Positions 8,159 to 16,051 of a DNA stretch of 38,446 bases are shown here, one piece after another (the stretch's first letter is position 1; the number at the start of each line of letters is the position of its first letter). Location: positions 1 to 38,446 of the forward strand of contig CAYHMW010000010.1 of assembly GCA_964357925.1 (NCBI GenBank), in the 5' to 3' direction. The translations under genes and the position numbers were made by a program. The stretch comes from CAYHMW01 sp964357925. Lineage in GTDB: Bacteria; Patescibacteriota; Microgenomatia; UBA8517. Below the pieces are notes generated by a model that made no database searches, was not told the DNA's origin, and saw nothing but the letters and a program-made list of their open reading frames with translations.

Positions 8159-9172
8159 TTATTGGCAAGTGCTTGGTTTGGTGGAGGAAGCTGATAACAC
8201 GCCGTCGTTGGCTGTGATATATGTTACTCCGCTGCTGTCGCTGTCTCCGAGCGCGATACAGCCGGTCAAGCTGGATGAGCCAACATAGAGCGTTGTGTTT
8301 GTGTTGTCCTCGATTTTATTGAGCCCTGACCACGTTTGATCTGATTCAAGCAGTCCGAAAGTTCCAGCTGTGTTTGGGAATGAGTACGTTCGGTTTGTGG
8401 AGGTTAGCGAAGAGAAGTTAAAAATACCTGCATAGGTTTGAGTAGGGTCGTAGAATTTATATTCACCATATGAACCTGTACCATTTTTTAATCCGGCTCG
8501 AAACTCTAAGTTTCCTCCATTTGCATTGGTGCCACCGGCAGTACCACCCTGAATAACGACATCGCCTCCTTGCCCTCCAGACGAGCCACCTGATCCTCCC
8601 ACGACCCTGACGTGTCCACCGCGAATAGAACTATCGCCAACGCCTGCTTGAATATGTATTGTGCTACCGTCTCTCAGCGATCCGTTTGGTGCATTTTGTC
8701 CATATATATGTCCAGTGTTGGTTTGTCCACCACCAAAGATTATGTCATGGTCACCAGTGAAAGGGCTAACACTGTTTGTTAACACGAAGTTGCCACTCAC
8801 AACCTCTAGTGCAGCGCTTGGGGAGGAAGTGCCGATGCCGAGTCTTTTATTTGTATTGTCCCATGAGAAGTTGGAGTTATCTTGAGAGAAGACGCCTCCA
8901 CTGATGAATGGGATTGATCCGTTAGTGAATGAGGATGCACCTGTGCCGCCTCTGGAGATTGGAAGTAACCCATTCCACCCAATAGTGTGTTGCCCGTTAG
9001 AGGTGTTTGTATTGAATGTAACATTAGAATCACCGGTGATAGTTTGGTCTTGTTGATTGGCATTGTTTATAGTTTGGACTACAGCGCCGGCTTCTGTGGG
9101 TGTGGCAAGTAAGAACACAAGTGTAAATATCAGAGTGGAGGATAGACGGAGTGATGTGCTTCTCAAGCTCAT
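8159..9172 (-). CDS. secreted tail-fibre-like surface protein
   Basis: A 337-residue exported protein. Residues 1-30 form a signal peptide (basic start, hydrophobic TLIFTLVFLLA, then TEAGA-type cleavage). The mature part resembles phage tail-fibre stems: ISRGGTGASSF, then NKRLGIGTSSPSAALEV, then a long glycine- and asparagine-rich stretch (GGSGGSSGGQGGDVVIQGG) likely to form beta-helical or triple-stranded repeats. Near the C-terminus, TGCIALGDSDSSGVTYIT and the final STCQ contain the only two visible mature cysteines, which may pair. It is probably displayed on the cell surface, perhaps for attachment. It has its own promoter and lies downstream of the 14899-9270 operon. No enzymatic motif is visible. 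Confidence 0.75.
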   Translation of the reverse strand: MSLRSTSLRLSSTLIFTLVFLLATPTEAGAVVQTINNANQQDQTITGDSNVTFNTNTSNGQHTIGWNGLLPISRGGTGASSFTNGSIPFISGGVFSQDNSNFSWDNTNKRLGIGTSSPSAALEVVSGNFVLTNSVSPFTGDHDIIFGGGQTNTGHIYGQNAPNGSLRDGSTIHIQAGVGDSSIRGGHVRVVGGSGGSSGGQGGDVVIQGGTAGGTNANGGNLEFRAGLKNGTGSYGEYKFYDPTQTYAGIFNFSSLTSTNRTYSFPNTAGTFGLLESDQTWSGLNKIEDNTNTTLYVGSSSLTGCIALGDSDSSGVTYITANDGVLSASSTKPSTCQ

Positions 9173-9181
9173 TATGTAAAT

Positions 9182-9209
9182 AATATAAAAGTTTTATGTG
9201 GTGAATCAA
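9182..9209 (-). promoter_or_regulatory. promoter of the secreted surface protein
   Basis: On the minus strand, TTGATT (9209-9204) is followed after 16 nt by TATATT (9187-9182), 9 nt before the ATG at 9172. This is the best consensus match of the promoters seen in the glycan locus. No Shine-Dalgarno sequence is present; the 5' leader would be only a few bases. Confidence 0.5.
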
Positions 9210-9269
9210 GTGGATCTTTGTGTAACGGTAGATTTCTTCCTCCCAATTTAATCGGGACTGGCAATGACA

Positions 9270-9941
9270 CTACATTTTGATTCCATGTAAATAAAATGCT
9301 CTGACTTTTTTGCCATCTCCCCAATAGGGAAGCTCAGGGATTGGGGTCCTGTCTGAATTCGTATAATAGCGCATGCCGCGGTGGGTTTTGATTTGAAAGA
9401 TTGGATTATCTGTTGTCCAATAGACAATTTCGTTTGGAAGAAATACGTCGACTTGTCTGCGGCGTTCTTTGGGGAAGTTTTTTTCTTCGACACTCCATTC
9501 TGGAGCTCCTTCGAATAATTTGTTTAGTGTTTCTAAATAAAATTCACGGCCGACAATTTGGGCATGTGTTGCCCCTTCTTTTTTATGAAAGAAATAGTCC
9601 CTTGCATCTGGCATGACATAAAGGTTGTCTGTGCGGTAGCAGACATTGTTAACAGGGGGACGATAGGTGAAATAGTCCGGCGGATATAGGCAATCGGCTT
9701 CTGCCGAGATTACAAACTCGGTGGTAGCCTCACGAAGGGCGATTTGGACTTGGCGGAACATGTTGAAGCCTGAGGTGCCAACATCGCCTACGCAAATATT
9801 TTTGCCGAAGTTGATTGGTTTATGGGAGACGCTAATTATTGGGAGGCTGCCTGAAACCTTGAGAATGTTTTCTCTAACGCGTTCCTCGAAATCAGGTTTT
9901 TCGCGGTTACTTGTGTAGTAGATTATTGTGGCGTTACTCAT
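9270..9941 (-). CDS. unrecognised glycan-locus protein, acidic-x-D-LYP family copy 2
   Basis: A 223-residue paralogue of 1412-2119 and 16874-17551. It has TIIYYTSNREKP at the N-terminus, PIISVSHKPINFGKNI (35-50), AEADCLYPPDYF (80-91) and then YRPP. The central E-A-D could act like the DxD of GT-A transferases, with the preceding helix (QVQIALREATTEFVIS) matching the usual layout. Its ATG follows the upstream stop directly, so it ends the 14899-9270 operon. I cannot name the family. Transferase function is inference from position and motif layout. Confidence 0.7.
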   Translation of the reverse strand: MSNATIIYYTSNREKPDFEERVRENILKVSGSLPIISVSHKPINFGKNICVGDVGTSGFNMFRQVQIALREATTEFVISAEADCLYPPDYFTYRPPVNNVCYRTDNLYVMPDARDYFFHKKEGATHAQIVGREFYLETLNKLFEGAPEWSVEEKNFPKERRRQVDVFLPNEIVYWTTDNPIFQIKTHRGMRYYTNSDRTPIPELPYWGDGKKVRAFYLHGIKM

Positions 9942-11327
9942 CTATTGCTTGGTGAGATTTTTATACAATTGCCCAATTTTGTCTATGTGATATTTTTCTG
10001 ACTTTTTGAGACAGATAGTGTTGTATTTTTCGTATAGCTTTGGAGTTTTTGTTAATTTGTCGAACTCTTTCAGAAATTCTTCCATTGTTGTGACAGGAAT
10101 ATAGCCGCCTTTGACTTCCTGGAAGCATGGTTCGTCGTAGGCGATAGTTGGGACGCCAAAGCTCATAGCGTTTACGATTTTTAGAGGGTTTGAAAGTTTT
10201 TTTGCGTATGGCCTCCAGACCAGTTGGACGTCGATGTTTAGATAAAAATCGATAATATCTTGCCTTCCGGTGAATTGTGAGAATTTAATGAACTTGATAC
10301 TTCTTTTGGCGAGTGCTTCTTCAATGCCCTTGGGTAGGTAGTCAAAAGCTTTTATTGTCCCGATAATTCCGACTGTGGTGATTTTTCTTTTTCTCCTTCT
10401 CGCTCTTTCGAAGTTGCAGTGTTGTTGAGGAATGTTGACTATTTTGTGGTTTGGCAAGTCCCTTTTGACAATCTTGTAGTTTAAATCGGAGAGAGTGATG
10501 ACTGTGACCTCTGGGTGATTCTTTAATAGTTCGTAGTAGCCGGTTTCGTCCACAAGATCAAGGCAAGATCTTATGCCTTCAAACTTAAAATCGTCTCCCG
10601 GTTTCCAGGGAGGTTTAACATAAATGCAGACGTCGTTTTGGTAATCTTCCGTAGGGTTTAGTTTTGCGCCAATGTGATAGGCGATCTGTTGTCCTCTTAT
10701 TATTGATGAGACTCGCCCAAGGTGACGGTCGTGACCGATTCGGTATGGGTCTTTGGCAAAGAATGAGAGGTTTATGGGGGGAGGCTTGTGCCTGACTACA
10801 ACAAGTCTATTGTCATAGCGTTCTCTGGGTTGATCTATTGGGGGCACTTCTACTTCATAATATTTATTTAATCTTTCGACTATGCTTGGATCGTAGACGT
10901 CCTCGATAACGTAGATGACGTTTTTTTGGAGAAGTGGCATTAAGGTTAAACAGGTAGATACTTGATCACGAGGACGATGAGAGCCGTCTTCTATAACTAT
11001 ATCTATATCGCCACCGATATTGCTGATCAAGTGTCTTAAATGCTCACTCCTTCTTTGGTCAGATAGGAAAGAGGTGATCCTTTCGCTGTTTATTTGCAGA
11101 TCAGTTCGATAATCGGCACCGTAGATTTGCGCATTTGGAAAAAAGTCTCGCCACATCTTTAGGCTTGCCCCCTTACCGATTCCAATTTCTAACACTTTTT
11201 TTGTTTTTGCTTTTTTGTTTTTAAATATGTCGAAGTAATAGGGGGTATAGGTATGTTTTCCTCGTCTTGGACATTTATCTGAACGGTATTTGAGAGCTAA
11301 TTTACAGAGTTCAGTTTCTTCTTGCAT
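9942..11327 (-). CDS. methyltransferase fused to GT-B glycosyltransferase
   Basis: The N-terminal half (about 1-185) is a methyltransferase like domain 1 of 2116-3324: YRSDKCP, YTPYYFDIF, VLEIGIGKG, LKMWRDFFPNA, DIVIEDGSH and VIEDVYD. The C-terminal half (about 195-461) looks like a GT-B glycosyltransferase: a linker and acceptor-side segment, then TTVGIIGTIKAFDYLP, FTGRQDIIDFY, and PLKIVNAMSFGVPTIAYDEPCFQEV. The last stretch matches the donor-binding region of group 1 transferases. Fusion suggests sugar transfer and methylation are coupled on one growing chain. The two methyltransferase paralogues in this window lack this GT-B half. Specificity is unknown. Confidence 0.75.
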   Translation of the reverse strand: MQEETELCKLALKYRSDKCPRRGKHTYTPYYFDIFKNKKAKTKKVLEIGIGKGASLKMWRDFFPNAQIYGADYRTDLQINSERITSFLSDQRRSEHLRHLISNIGGDIDIVIEDGSHRPRDQVSTCLTLMPLLQKNVIYVIEDVYDPSIVERLNKYYEVEVPPIDQPRERYDNRLVVVRHKPPPINLSFFAKDPYRIGHDRHLGRVSSIIRGQQIAYHIGAKLNPTEDYQNDVCIYVKPPWKPGDDFKFEGIRSCLDLVDETGYYELLKNHPEVTVITLSDLNYKIVKRDLPNHKIVNIPQQHCNFERARRRKRKITTVGIIGTIKAFDYLPKGIEEALAKRSIKFIKFSQFTGRQDIIDFYLNIDVQLVWRPYAKKLSNPLKIVNAMSFGVPTIAYDEPCFQEVKGGYIPVTTMEEFLKEFDKLTKTPKLYEKYNTICLKKSEKYHIDKIGQLYKNLTKQ

Positions 11328-11330
11328 GTT

Positions 11331-12539
11331 CTAGATTCTAACACTTAGGCCGATTTTTTTGTCGTATAAATTTGGAAAATTATTTCTTGCGAGGTATTCA
11401 TGAATAGGAGCTTTGTAATGCTTGTTTTTGAGTTCTGGCTTAAGCCATAAAAATTCCTGAACTACATCGCGATCTAGGAAGGGGTAGCGCGTTTCAATTG
11501 CATGGCTGCCTGCCACATACTCTTCTTTGCCAAGATATGAGTATTGATAGCCATCATAAAAATTTTCCCAGAGGGTAAGATTCTCGGGGAAGTGGCCCTT
11601 GAAAGCGCTTTGATGAGGCTTTAGGGCATAATCACCAATTATTTCGTCGCCACCTTGGCCGCTTAAATAAACTTTTCTGCCCTCAGAGTGGGCTGCCTGG
11701 CAGATTTTGGAGAGGCCAAGCGATGCTGAGTCACTGTGAACGCTTTGGTTGTGTCGGTAGTGGAACTCTTCAACGTTTTCTTTGAGCCAGTCACGTTGCG
11801 CTTGGAACTCTTTTAAATTGTCAAAATATTTGTAATCTGGAATAAGCTTCATGCGCTCGTTTAGCACACTTTCATCTTCGCGAGCCTTTATAAGATAAGC
11901 TTTGAAATCGACCTTTTGTCTCAGGAGTTCACAGGCAATTGCACCACTGTCATAGCCAGAGGAGAGACCAATGAAACATCCTTTTGTTGCTCGCTTATTA
12001 ATGGATCGCTCGAATGCACTAATCCAATCATCAAAGGTAGCTTTATATTGATTGAGATCCCAATTGTGTATATTTTTCTGTTCTTCTTGGCCGTCAAAGG
12101 ACACGACTTCAATTGTATTGGCTTTGATTTTGTGGCCACCAACGCCTGAGTGGTAACTTCCGCATTCGAGGCCACTGCGCCATATTGGCTTTGTAGCAAA
12201 AAGGTCTGTGGTAAATACTGCGATTTTTTTGTTGAAATCATACAAAGCGATTGCCCATTCGCCATCAAGATATTTAGGGAAATGGACTCCGTATTCTTTA
12301 TAAAGTGGGATAATATTTTCACCATCTGAGCGCTTGAATGGATGGTTGTAGATTTCGCCGTTATAAACACAGAAGATGTTATCTTCGATGTATGGTTGTG
12401 GAGAAAATGCCCCTGTGATGTGAAGAAGATTGTGGATGAATGTAAAGCCATGATCTTTAACTTCAGAAGTAAAATCTTGGCCGCGTTTTTTGATGTAGAA
12501 ATTATTGCCTTTGTTTTTGTAGACCAAAAAGCCGCACAT
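11331..12539 (-). CDS. AsnB-like glutamine amidotransferase, copy 1
   Basis: A short (402-residue) asparagine-synthetase-like protein. After the initiator Met, Cys2 (MCGFLVY) is the class II glutaminase nucleophile. YNGEIYNH and DGEWAIALYD follow. The synthetase half has the PP-loop LSSGYDSGAIA, YLSGQGGDEIIGDYAL and ETRYPFLDRDVVQ. The usual RRGPD loop is KRGQD here, so glutamine binding may be altered. AsnB is normally about 500-640 residues, so this is compact. Homologues in O-antigen loci (for example WbpS) amidate sugar carboxylates, which fits the UDP-sugar dehydrogenase encoded in this locus. The paralogue is 24306-25520. Confidence 0.85.
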   Translation of the reverse strand: MCGFLVYKNKGNNFYIKKRGQDFTSEVKDHGFTFIHNLLHITGAFSPQPYIEDNIFCVYNGEIYNHPFKRSDGENIIPLYKEYGVHFPKYLDGEWAIALYDFNKKIAVFTTDLFATKPIWRSGLECGSYHSGVGGHKIKANTIEVVSFDGQEEQKNIHNWDLNQYKATFDDWISAFERSINKRATKGCFIGLSSGYDSGAIACELLRQKVDFKAYLIKAREDESVLNERMKLIPDYKYFDNLKEFQAQRDWLKENVEEFHYRHNQSVHSDSASLGLSKICQAAHSEGRKVYLSGQGGDEIIGDYALKPHQSAFKGHFPENLTLWENFYDGYQYSYLGKEEYVAGSHAIETRYPFLDRDVVQEFLWLKPELKNKHYKAPIHEYLARNNFPNLYDKKIGLSVRI

Positions 12540-12540
12540 G

Positions 12541-13320
12541 TCAGCAGATGCTGTATTGTTTGAATAATCTTATTAATGTCTCTGAAAGTAAAACCTTGTT
12601 CATTTTGTTTTTTCCAAGCATAAAATCAAATCTGTTGATTCCGCCGTCGAGACGCCTGCCATCAAAAGGTTTAAAGTGGATAATCTTCAGTGGTTTATCG
12701 GCAGCTTCGTAACACTCTTCTAGATCCAAGCCAGGGGTAATGATAAAGTTGTAGCTGACATTTAGTATCTTTATTTTATCCAGAGAGGATGGTCCTTTTT
12801 CGTTTTCACTAACTTCAATTTTTACGAGTGCGTGCTCGTCACTTATTTTTCTCTCGTACATTAAATGTCTTATTGGTTCAAAAATATCTTTAGATTCTTT
12901 GTTGAAGTAGATGACACCAGTGTTCCATCTATGGGCGCCTGTATATTGTGGGGCCAGTGGTCGTTGATCGTATGCAGTCAGGCCTATGCTGGCTCGGCCT
13001 AGATTTGGGTCTATGTCGGAGGTTAGTTGAAATGCATCAAAATCATGGAACCAGTACGTGTCGTTTTTGACTACACCTTGTTTAAACAGTGTGACAATGG
13101 CATTGATTTTTGTGCATGTTGGTCGGTGCTGGCAATAGTTGTCGTCGCTAATAACAAACGACTTTACATTGTTGTATTTGTAGTCAAAATTGGTTACGAG
13201 AAGAATATCTTCATGGACCCATCCAAGCTCTAGGCTGTTGTCGATTTGAACTTTGGTTAATATTTCCGACTCCTTGGAAAATCTTTTAGTTGGATTAACG
13301 TAAACAAGGAGATTTTTCAT
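12541..13320 (-). CDS. HD-x-DA family protein copy 2
   Basis: A 259-residue paralogue of the family described at 3874-4689. It has MKNLLVYVNP, VQIDNSLELGW, EDILLVTNFDYKY, YWFHDFDAFQ (89-98) and RWNTGVIYF. The C-terminal segment is LKIIHFKPF. The H-D-F-D core keeps two aspartates spaced as in a DxD. It forms a tandem pair with copy 3 (13317-14009), overlapping its stop as ATGA; the AsnB-like gene begins 2 bases after its own stop. Putative glycosyltransferase; the name of the family is not known to me. Confidence 0.7.
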   Translation of the reverse strand: MKNLLVYVNPTKRFSKESEILTKVQIDNSLELGWVHEDILLVTNFDYKYNNVKSFVISDDNYCQHRPTCTKINAIVTLFKQGVVKNDTYWFHDFDAFQLTSDIDPNLGRASIGLTAYDQRPLAPQYTGAHRWNTGVIYFNKESKDIFEPIRHLMYERKISDEHALVKIEVSENEKGPSSLDKIKILNVSYNFIITPGLDLEECYEAADKPLKIIHFKPFDGRRLDGGINRFDFMLGKNKMNKVLLSETLIRLFKQYSIC

Positions 13321-14009
13321 TTGATGCCATAATCATTAAATATTTTCATTAACCTATCGGGGAGTATGTCGCGATAGAGACCTAGGTGGCGTTTTTTATG
13401 GGGATGGAAGTGAGCGACTTTAATTGGTAGTTCGGAGGCATTGACGTTTTCTGGGATTTTGTAGATACCTATATTGTAGGTGATATTCATCAGTTGGTAT
13501 CTGTCGTTTACTCCGTTGATATTGTTTTCCCACATATAAGTTAAGGCGTTTTGTTCGTTGCTGCTTCTAATATTCATATATTCCCAAATCCATTCAAAAA
13601 CATCACGAGCATTTTTCTTGAAGAAGAAGCTGCCAGCATTCCAAGTTTTTGAAAAGGCGCCGTGATCAGTGAAGCCTGTATCGCGATCGAGATTGACCTC
13701 AAATGGAACCAGTTGAAAGGCGTCGTGATCATGAAACCAGTAAACTGTGTCGTCTTCAATCAGATTCCTTTTAAATAGTTCATTGATGGCTGGAATTTTG
13801 GTTGAGCGGTCTTGGTCAAAGACTGTGTAGTCACCAACTACAATTGCCTTGACACCCTTATATTTGTAGTCAAAGTTTGTGACAAGTAGAATGTCCTCTG
13901 GATTCCATCCAAGACTAAGGCTGTTGTCGATTTGGATTTTGGTTAAATCTTCGTGTTCTGGAGAGAACTTTTTAGTAATGGGATTAATATAGATGAGTAA
14001 ATTTTTCAT
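13317..14009 (-). CDS. HD-x-DA family protein copy 3
   Basis: A 230-residue paralogue, the shortest of the six. It has MKNLLIYINP, IQIDNSLSLGW, EDILLVTNFDYKYKGVKAIVV, YWFHDHDAFQ (90-99), TWNAGSFFF and IKVAHFHPH. I use ATG at 14009, seven codons inside the longest ORF, because it aligns with the other copies and overlaps the upstream stop as ATGA. Copy 2 follows it in tandem. The core here is H-D-H-D, with an extra histidine between the aspartates, whereas copies 1, 2, 4, 5 and 6 have Leu or Phe. Putative transferase in the 14899-9270 operon. Confidence 0.7.
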   Translation of the reverse strand: MKNLLIYINPITKKFSPEHEDLTKIQIDNSLSLGWNPEDILLVTNFDYKYKGVKAIVVGDYTVFDQDRSTKIPAINELFKRNLIEDDTVYWFHDHDAFQLVPFEVNLDRDTGFTDHGAFSKTWNAGSFFFKKNARDVFEWIWEYMNIRSSNEQNALTYMWENNINGVNDRYQLMNITYNIGIYKIPENVNASELPIKVAHFHPHKKRHLGLYRDILPDRLMKIFNDYGIK

Positions 14010-14899
14010 TTTGCTTTGGGTAATACCCACAAACTCCTGTCTTCAGGCCAGGTGGGGACTGGCCAGAATTTTTCCACCAGCCAGGAGAAAGGGTAAATCA
14101 TGTCTGGCTCTTCATTGTTCATCCAGTGTTTACTGGCCCAACCCCTGCCCCTTTTTGCATTTCTGTCTAGTTTGTAACTTCTTGTAAACAGGCCTTGTCT
14201 ATAATGATGTGGGCGTTTGTTGAGGTGAGCATACCATGTTTTTTTATTAACTTTAACTTCACCTCCACTGAGCCAGAATTTGAGGCCGATCTCCAATTGC
14301 TCACCGCCAAATGGGCCATAGGCTTCCGGGCGGCCGTTTAAGTAACCTACATGGCTCATAAAGTACTTTTTTTGTGCAAACCAACAACTTCCTTGGAAGC
14401 ACATTGTGTCATCGATATCATGCTCTGGCCCTTGGCGTCCTGTGCTTCGGTGTAACCAATCTTGGCTACTAATGCAGACACCGTATTCGCGAGTGTGAAC
14501 AGGGAAAGTTATAAAGTGATAATCTCTTGGTGGTCTACCTACTTCTTTGTCCCAAGAATCAGTATTGAGAGTATAACGGCGGGGAATCATGAGCCAATTG
14601 TCTTTACAGGTTCTTGCCATTACTTTGTCGAAGCCTGGGGCGAAGGCACAGTGAGAATCGCATTTCATTATAAATTTACCACGGGCACTCCTGAGTCCTT
14701 CATTTATTGCTCCTCGCATGCCGTGGATTTTTTGAAGGAATAAGGGTTCAACTCGCTTGTCTTTTTTAAGTGGCTCCTTTGGAGTGTAGCCATCGAGAAC
14801 AGGAATAACTTGGATTTTACCTTGGGCGTTTTCTAGAACTGAATCAATGGTTTTTTGTAGGAAGGGGTCAAAGTAGCTTGGGATTATTATTGAGACCAT
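14006..14899 (-). CDS. GT2-family glycosyltransferase
   Basis: First gene of the 14899-9270 operon. It starts MVSIIIPSYFDPF, the GT2 nucleotide-binding strand, then VIPVLDGY (32-38). KCDSHC (79-84) is the D-x-H motif shared with 39-1136 and 27689-28471. MCFQGSCWFAQKKYF matches the acceptor/donor loop of GT2 enzymes. The sequence KTWYAHLNK and a basic segment (HHYRQ) follow. It lacks the zinc ribbon of 39-1136. It is probably cytoplasmic, adding one sugar to the surface glycan. The divergent promoter region upstream is shared with the Sir2-like gene. Confidence 0.85.
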   Translation of the reverse strand: MVSIIIPSYFDPFLQKTIDSVLENAQGKIQVIPVLDGYTPKEPLKKDKRVEPLFLQKIHGMRGAINEGLRSARGKFIMKCDSHCAFAPGFDKVMARTCKDNWLMIPRRYTLNTDSWDKEVGRPPRDYHFITFPVHTREYGVCISSQDWLHRSTGRQGPEHDIDDTMCFQGSCWFAQKKYFMSHVGYLNGRPEAYGPFGGEQLEIGLKFWLSGGEVKVNKKTWYAHLNKRPHHYRQGLFTRSYKLDRNAKRGRGWASKHWMNNEEPDMIYPFSWLVEKFWPVPTWPEDRSLWVLPKAK

Positions 14900-14905
14900 A
14901 ACACT

Positions 14906-14934
14906 TATATATCACAACCTAGTCCCTTGCACAA
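14906..14934 (-). promoter_or_regulatory. promoter of the 14899-9270 glycan operon
   Basis: On the minus strand, TTGTGC (14934-14929) and TATATA (14911-14906) are 17 nt apart. TG-A precedes the -10 (extended -10), and 6 nt separate it from the ATG at 14899. There is no Shine-Dalgarno sequence. The -35 overlaps that of the divergent plus-strand gene. Confidence 0.5.
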
Positions 14935-14955
14935 AATGGCCTTACAATGTATACG
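14927..14955 (+). promoter_or_regulatory. promoter of the Sir2-like/SDR pair
   Basis: TTGCAC (14927-14932) and TATACG (14950-14955) are 17 nt apart, with 7 nt to the ATG at 14963. The 8-base palindrome TTGCACAA at 14927-14934 supplies the -35 for both strands, so the two polymerase sites are symmetric and mutually exclusive. Confidence 0.45.
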
Positions 14956-14962
14956 TATCAGT

Positions 14963-16051
14963 ATGCTTGAACAAGTTATATCCAATCCTGGGTGGGAATT
15001 GACACCTGCTCAAGTTAAACATTTTGAAAAGTTGCGTGATCGTGCACTTCTTCACAATGAACCCATGGTCCAATGGGGATGGAAGAGGGATGAAGTAGTT
15101 ATTGGGAAGCGAACTCCAAACTCAAGAACTATTTGCTTTTCCGCGGACCTTAAGACTGAAAATGACGTTGTTGGTATTGAGCGTGCTCATTTGTTTCTTG
15201 AGAGCCGGGCTAAAGTGGAGGAGATAAAGTTTCTGAAAAAAGGAATTGGGAAGTCGAGGGTAGTTGATGGCTACCCCATTGAAGTCTCTGAATGGAGTGA
15301 TCCCAAGCATAAAGATTACGCTAGGTTGCGATTGACCGTTGGGGTGCCATCTACTCATGATTTGGCAACTATTGAAAGGAGGCTTCGAGGCAAACCGAGG
15401 ATTTCGATTCCAGCCCCCCGTCTTGTTCCTGAGCATAATAACTATGATCTTTCAGCATTTGCCCCGTTTGCACTTTGCGCAGGATCCGGGCTTTCTGCTG
15501 AATCGGGGCTACCGCTTCTGGGAGCAATTCACAATATTTTTGAGGTTGATAATATGGAAACCGGGAAGTTAATTTTTGGGGCTCACGACGGCTTGCCGGC
15601 ACGCGTTGTTGCCGACCCACAAGGTGAGTTTGAGAAATTCTGTCAGTTTAATATTGATGCCGTAAAGGCTGAACCTTCAAGCACCCATTTGCGCCTCCGT
15701 GACCTTTATCAAAAGGGGGTTATTAAACAAGTTTTTACTGACAATATGGATGATGTTTTTGGGAAGGCGGGGATCCCATACACAAGGACTCGTTTAAGTA
15801 TATTTCCAGATCGTTATCCGGCGGAGTTTCATCCTGAGGTTAAGTCGCTTTTAATTATTGGTGTGGCAGTCGACCGCCGTAGTGTGATTAAACAGGCAAG
15901 GGCAAAAGGCCTAAAAATCATTTCAATTAATCCTGTATTTGGGGTGGCACCGCATAGCAGGAATATGGATTATTTGAGTGAAGGAGATATTTTTTATAGG
16001 GGTACGGCAGGGGAGGCATTGCCTAAAATTATTGAAGCCTCTGGGTTTTAA
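14963..16051 (+). CDS. Sir2-like protein with N-terminal extension
   Basis: Residues ~165-362 form a sirtuin-type NAD-binding domain: LCAGSGLSAESGLP matches the GAGxSAxSGIP loop, VFTDNMDDVF matches TQNIDxLH, and IIGVAV plus IISINP match the later NAD-contacting strands. The catalytic histidine region (normally E-x-HG) reads YTRTRLSIFPDRY, with no HG and no zinc cysteine pairs, so deacylase activity is doubtful. Residues 1-160 are an extension I do not recognise. Earlier starts exist (TTG 14927, ATG 14936), but ATG 14963 fits the promoter. The SDR gene overlaps its stop by 1 base (TAATG). Why a Sir2-like NAD protein sits in a glycan locus is unclear. Confidence 0.65.
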   Translation: MLEQVISNPGWELTPAQVKHFEKLRDRALLHNEPMVQWGWKRDEVVIGKRTPNSRTICFSADLKTENDVVGIERAHLFLESRAKVEEIKFLKKGIGKSRVVDGYPIEVSEWSDPKHKDYARLRLTVGVPSTHDLATIERRLRGKPRISIPAPRLVPEHNNYDLSAFAPFALCAGSGLSAESGLPLLGAIHNIFEVDNMETGKLIFGAHDGLPARVVADPQGEFEKFCQFNIDAVKAEPSSTHLRLRDLYQKGVIKQVFTDNMDDVFGKAGIPYTRTRLSIFPDRYPAEFHPEVKSLLIIGVAVDRRSVIKQARAKGLKIISINPVFGVAPHSRNMDYLSEGDIFYRGTAGEALPKIIEASGF

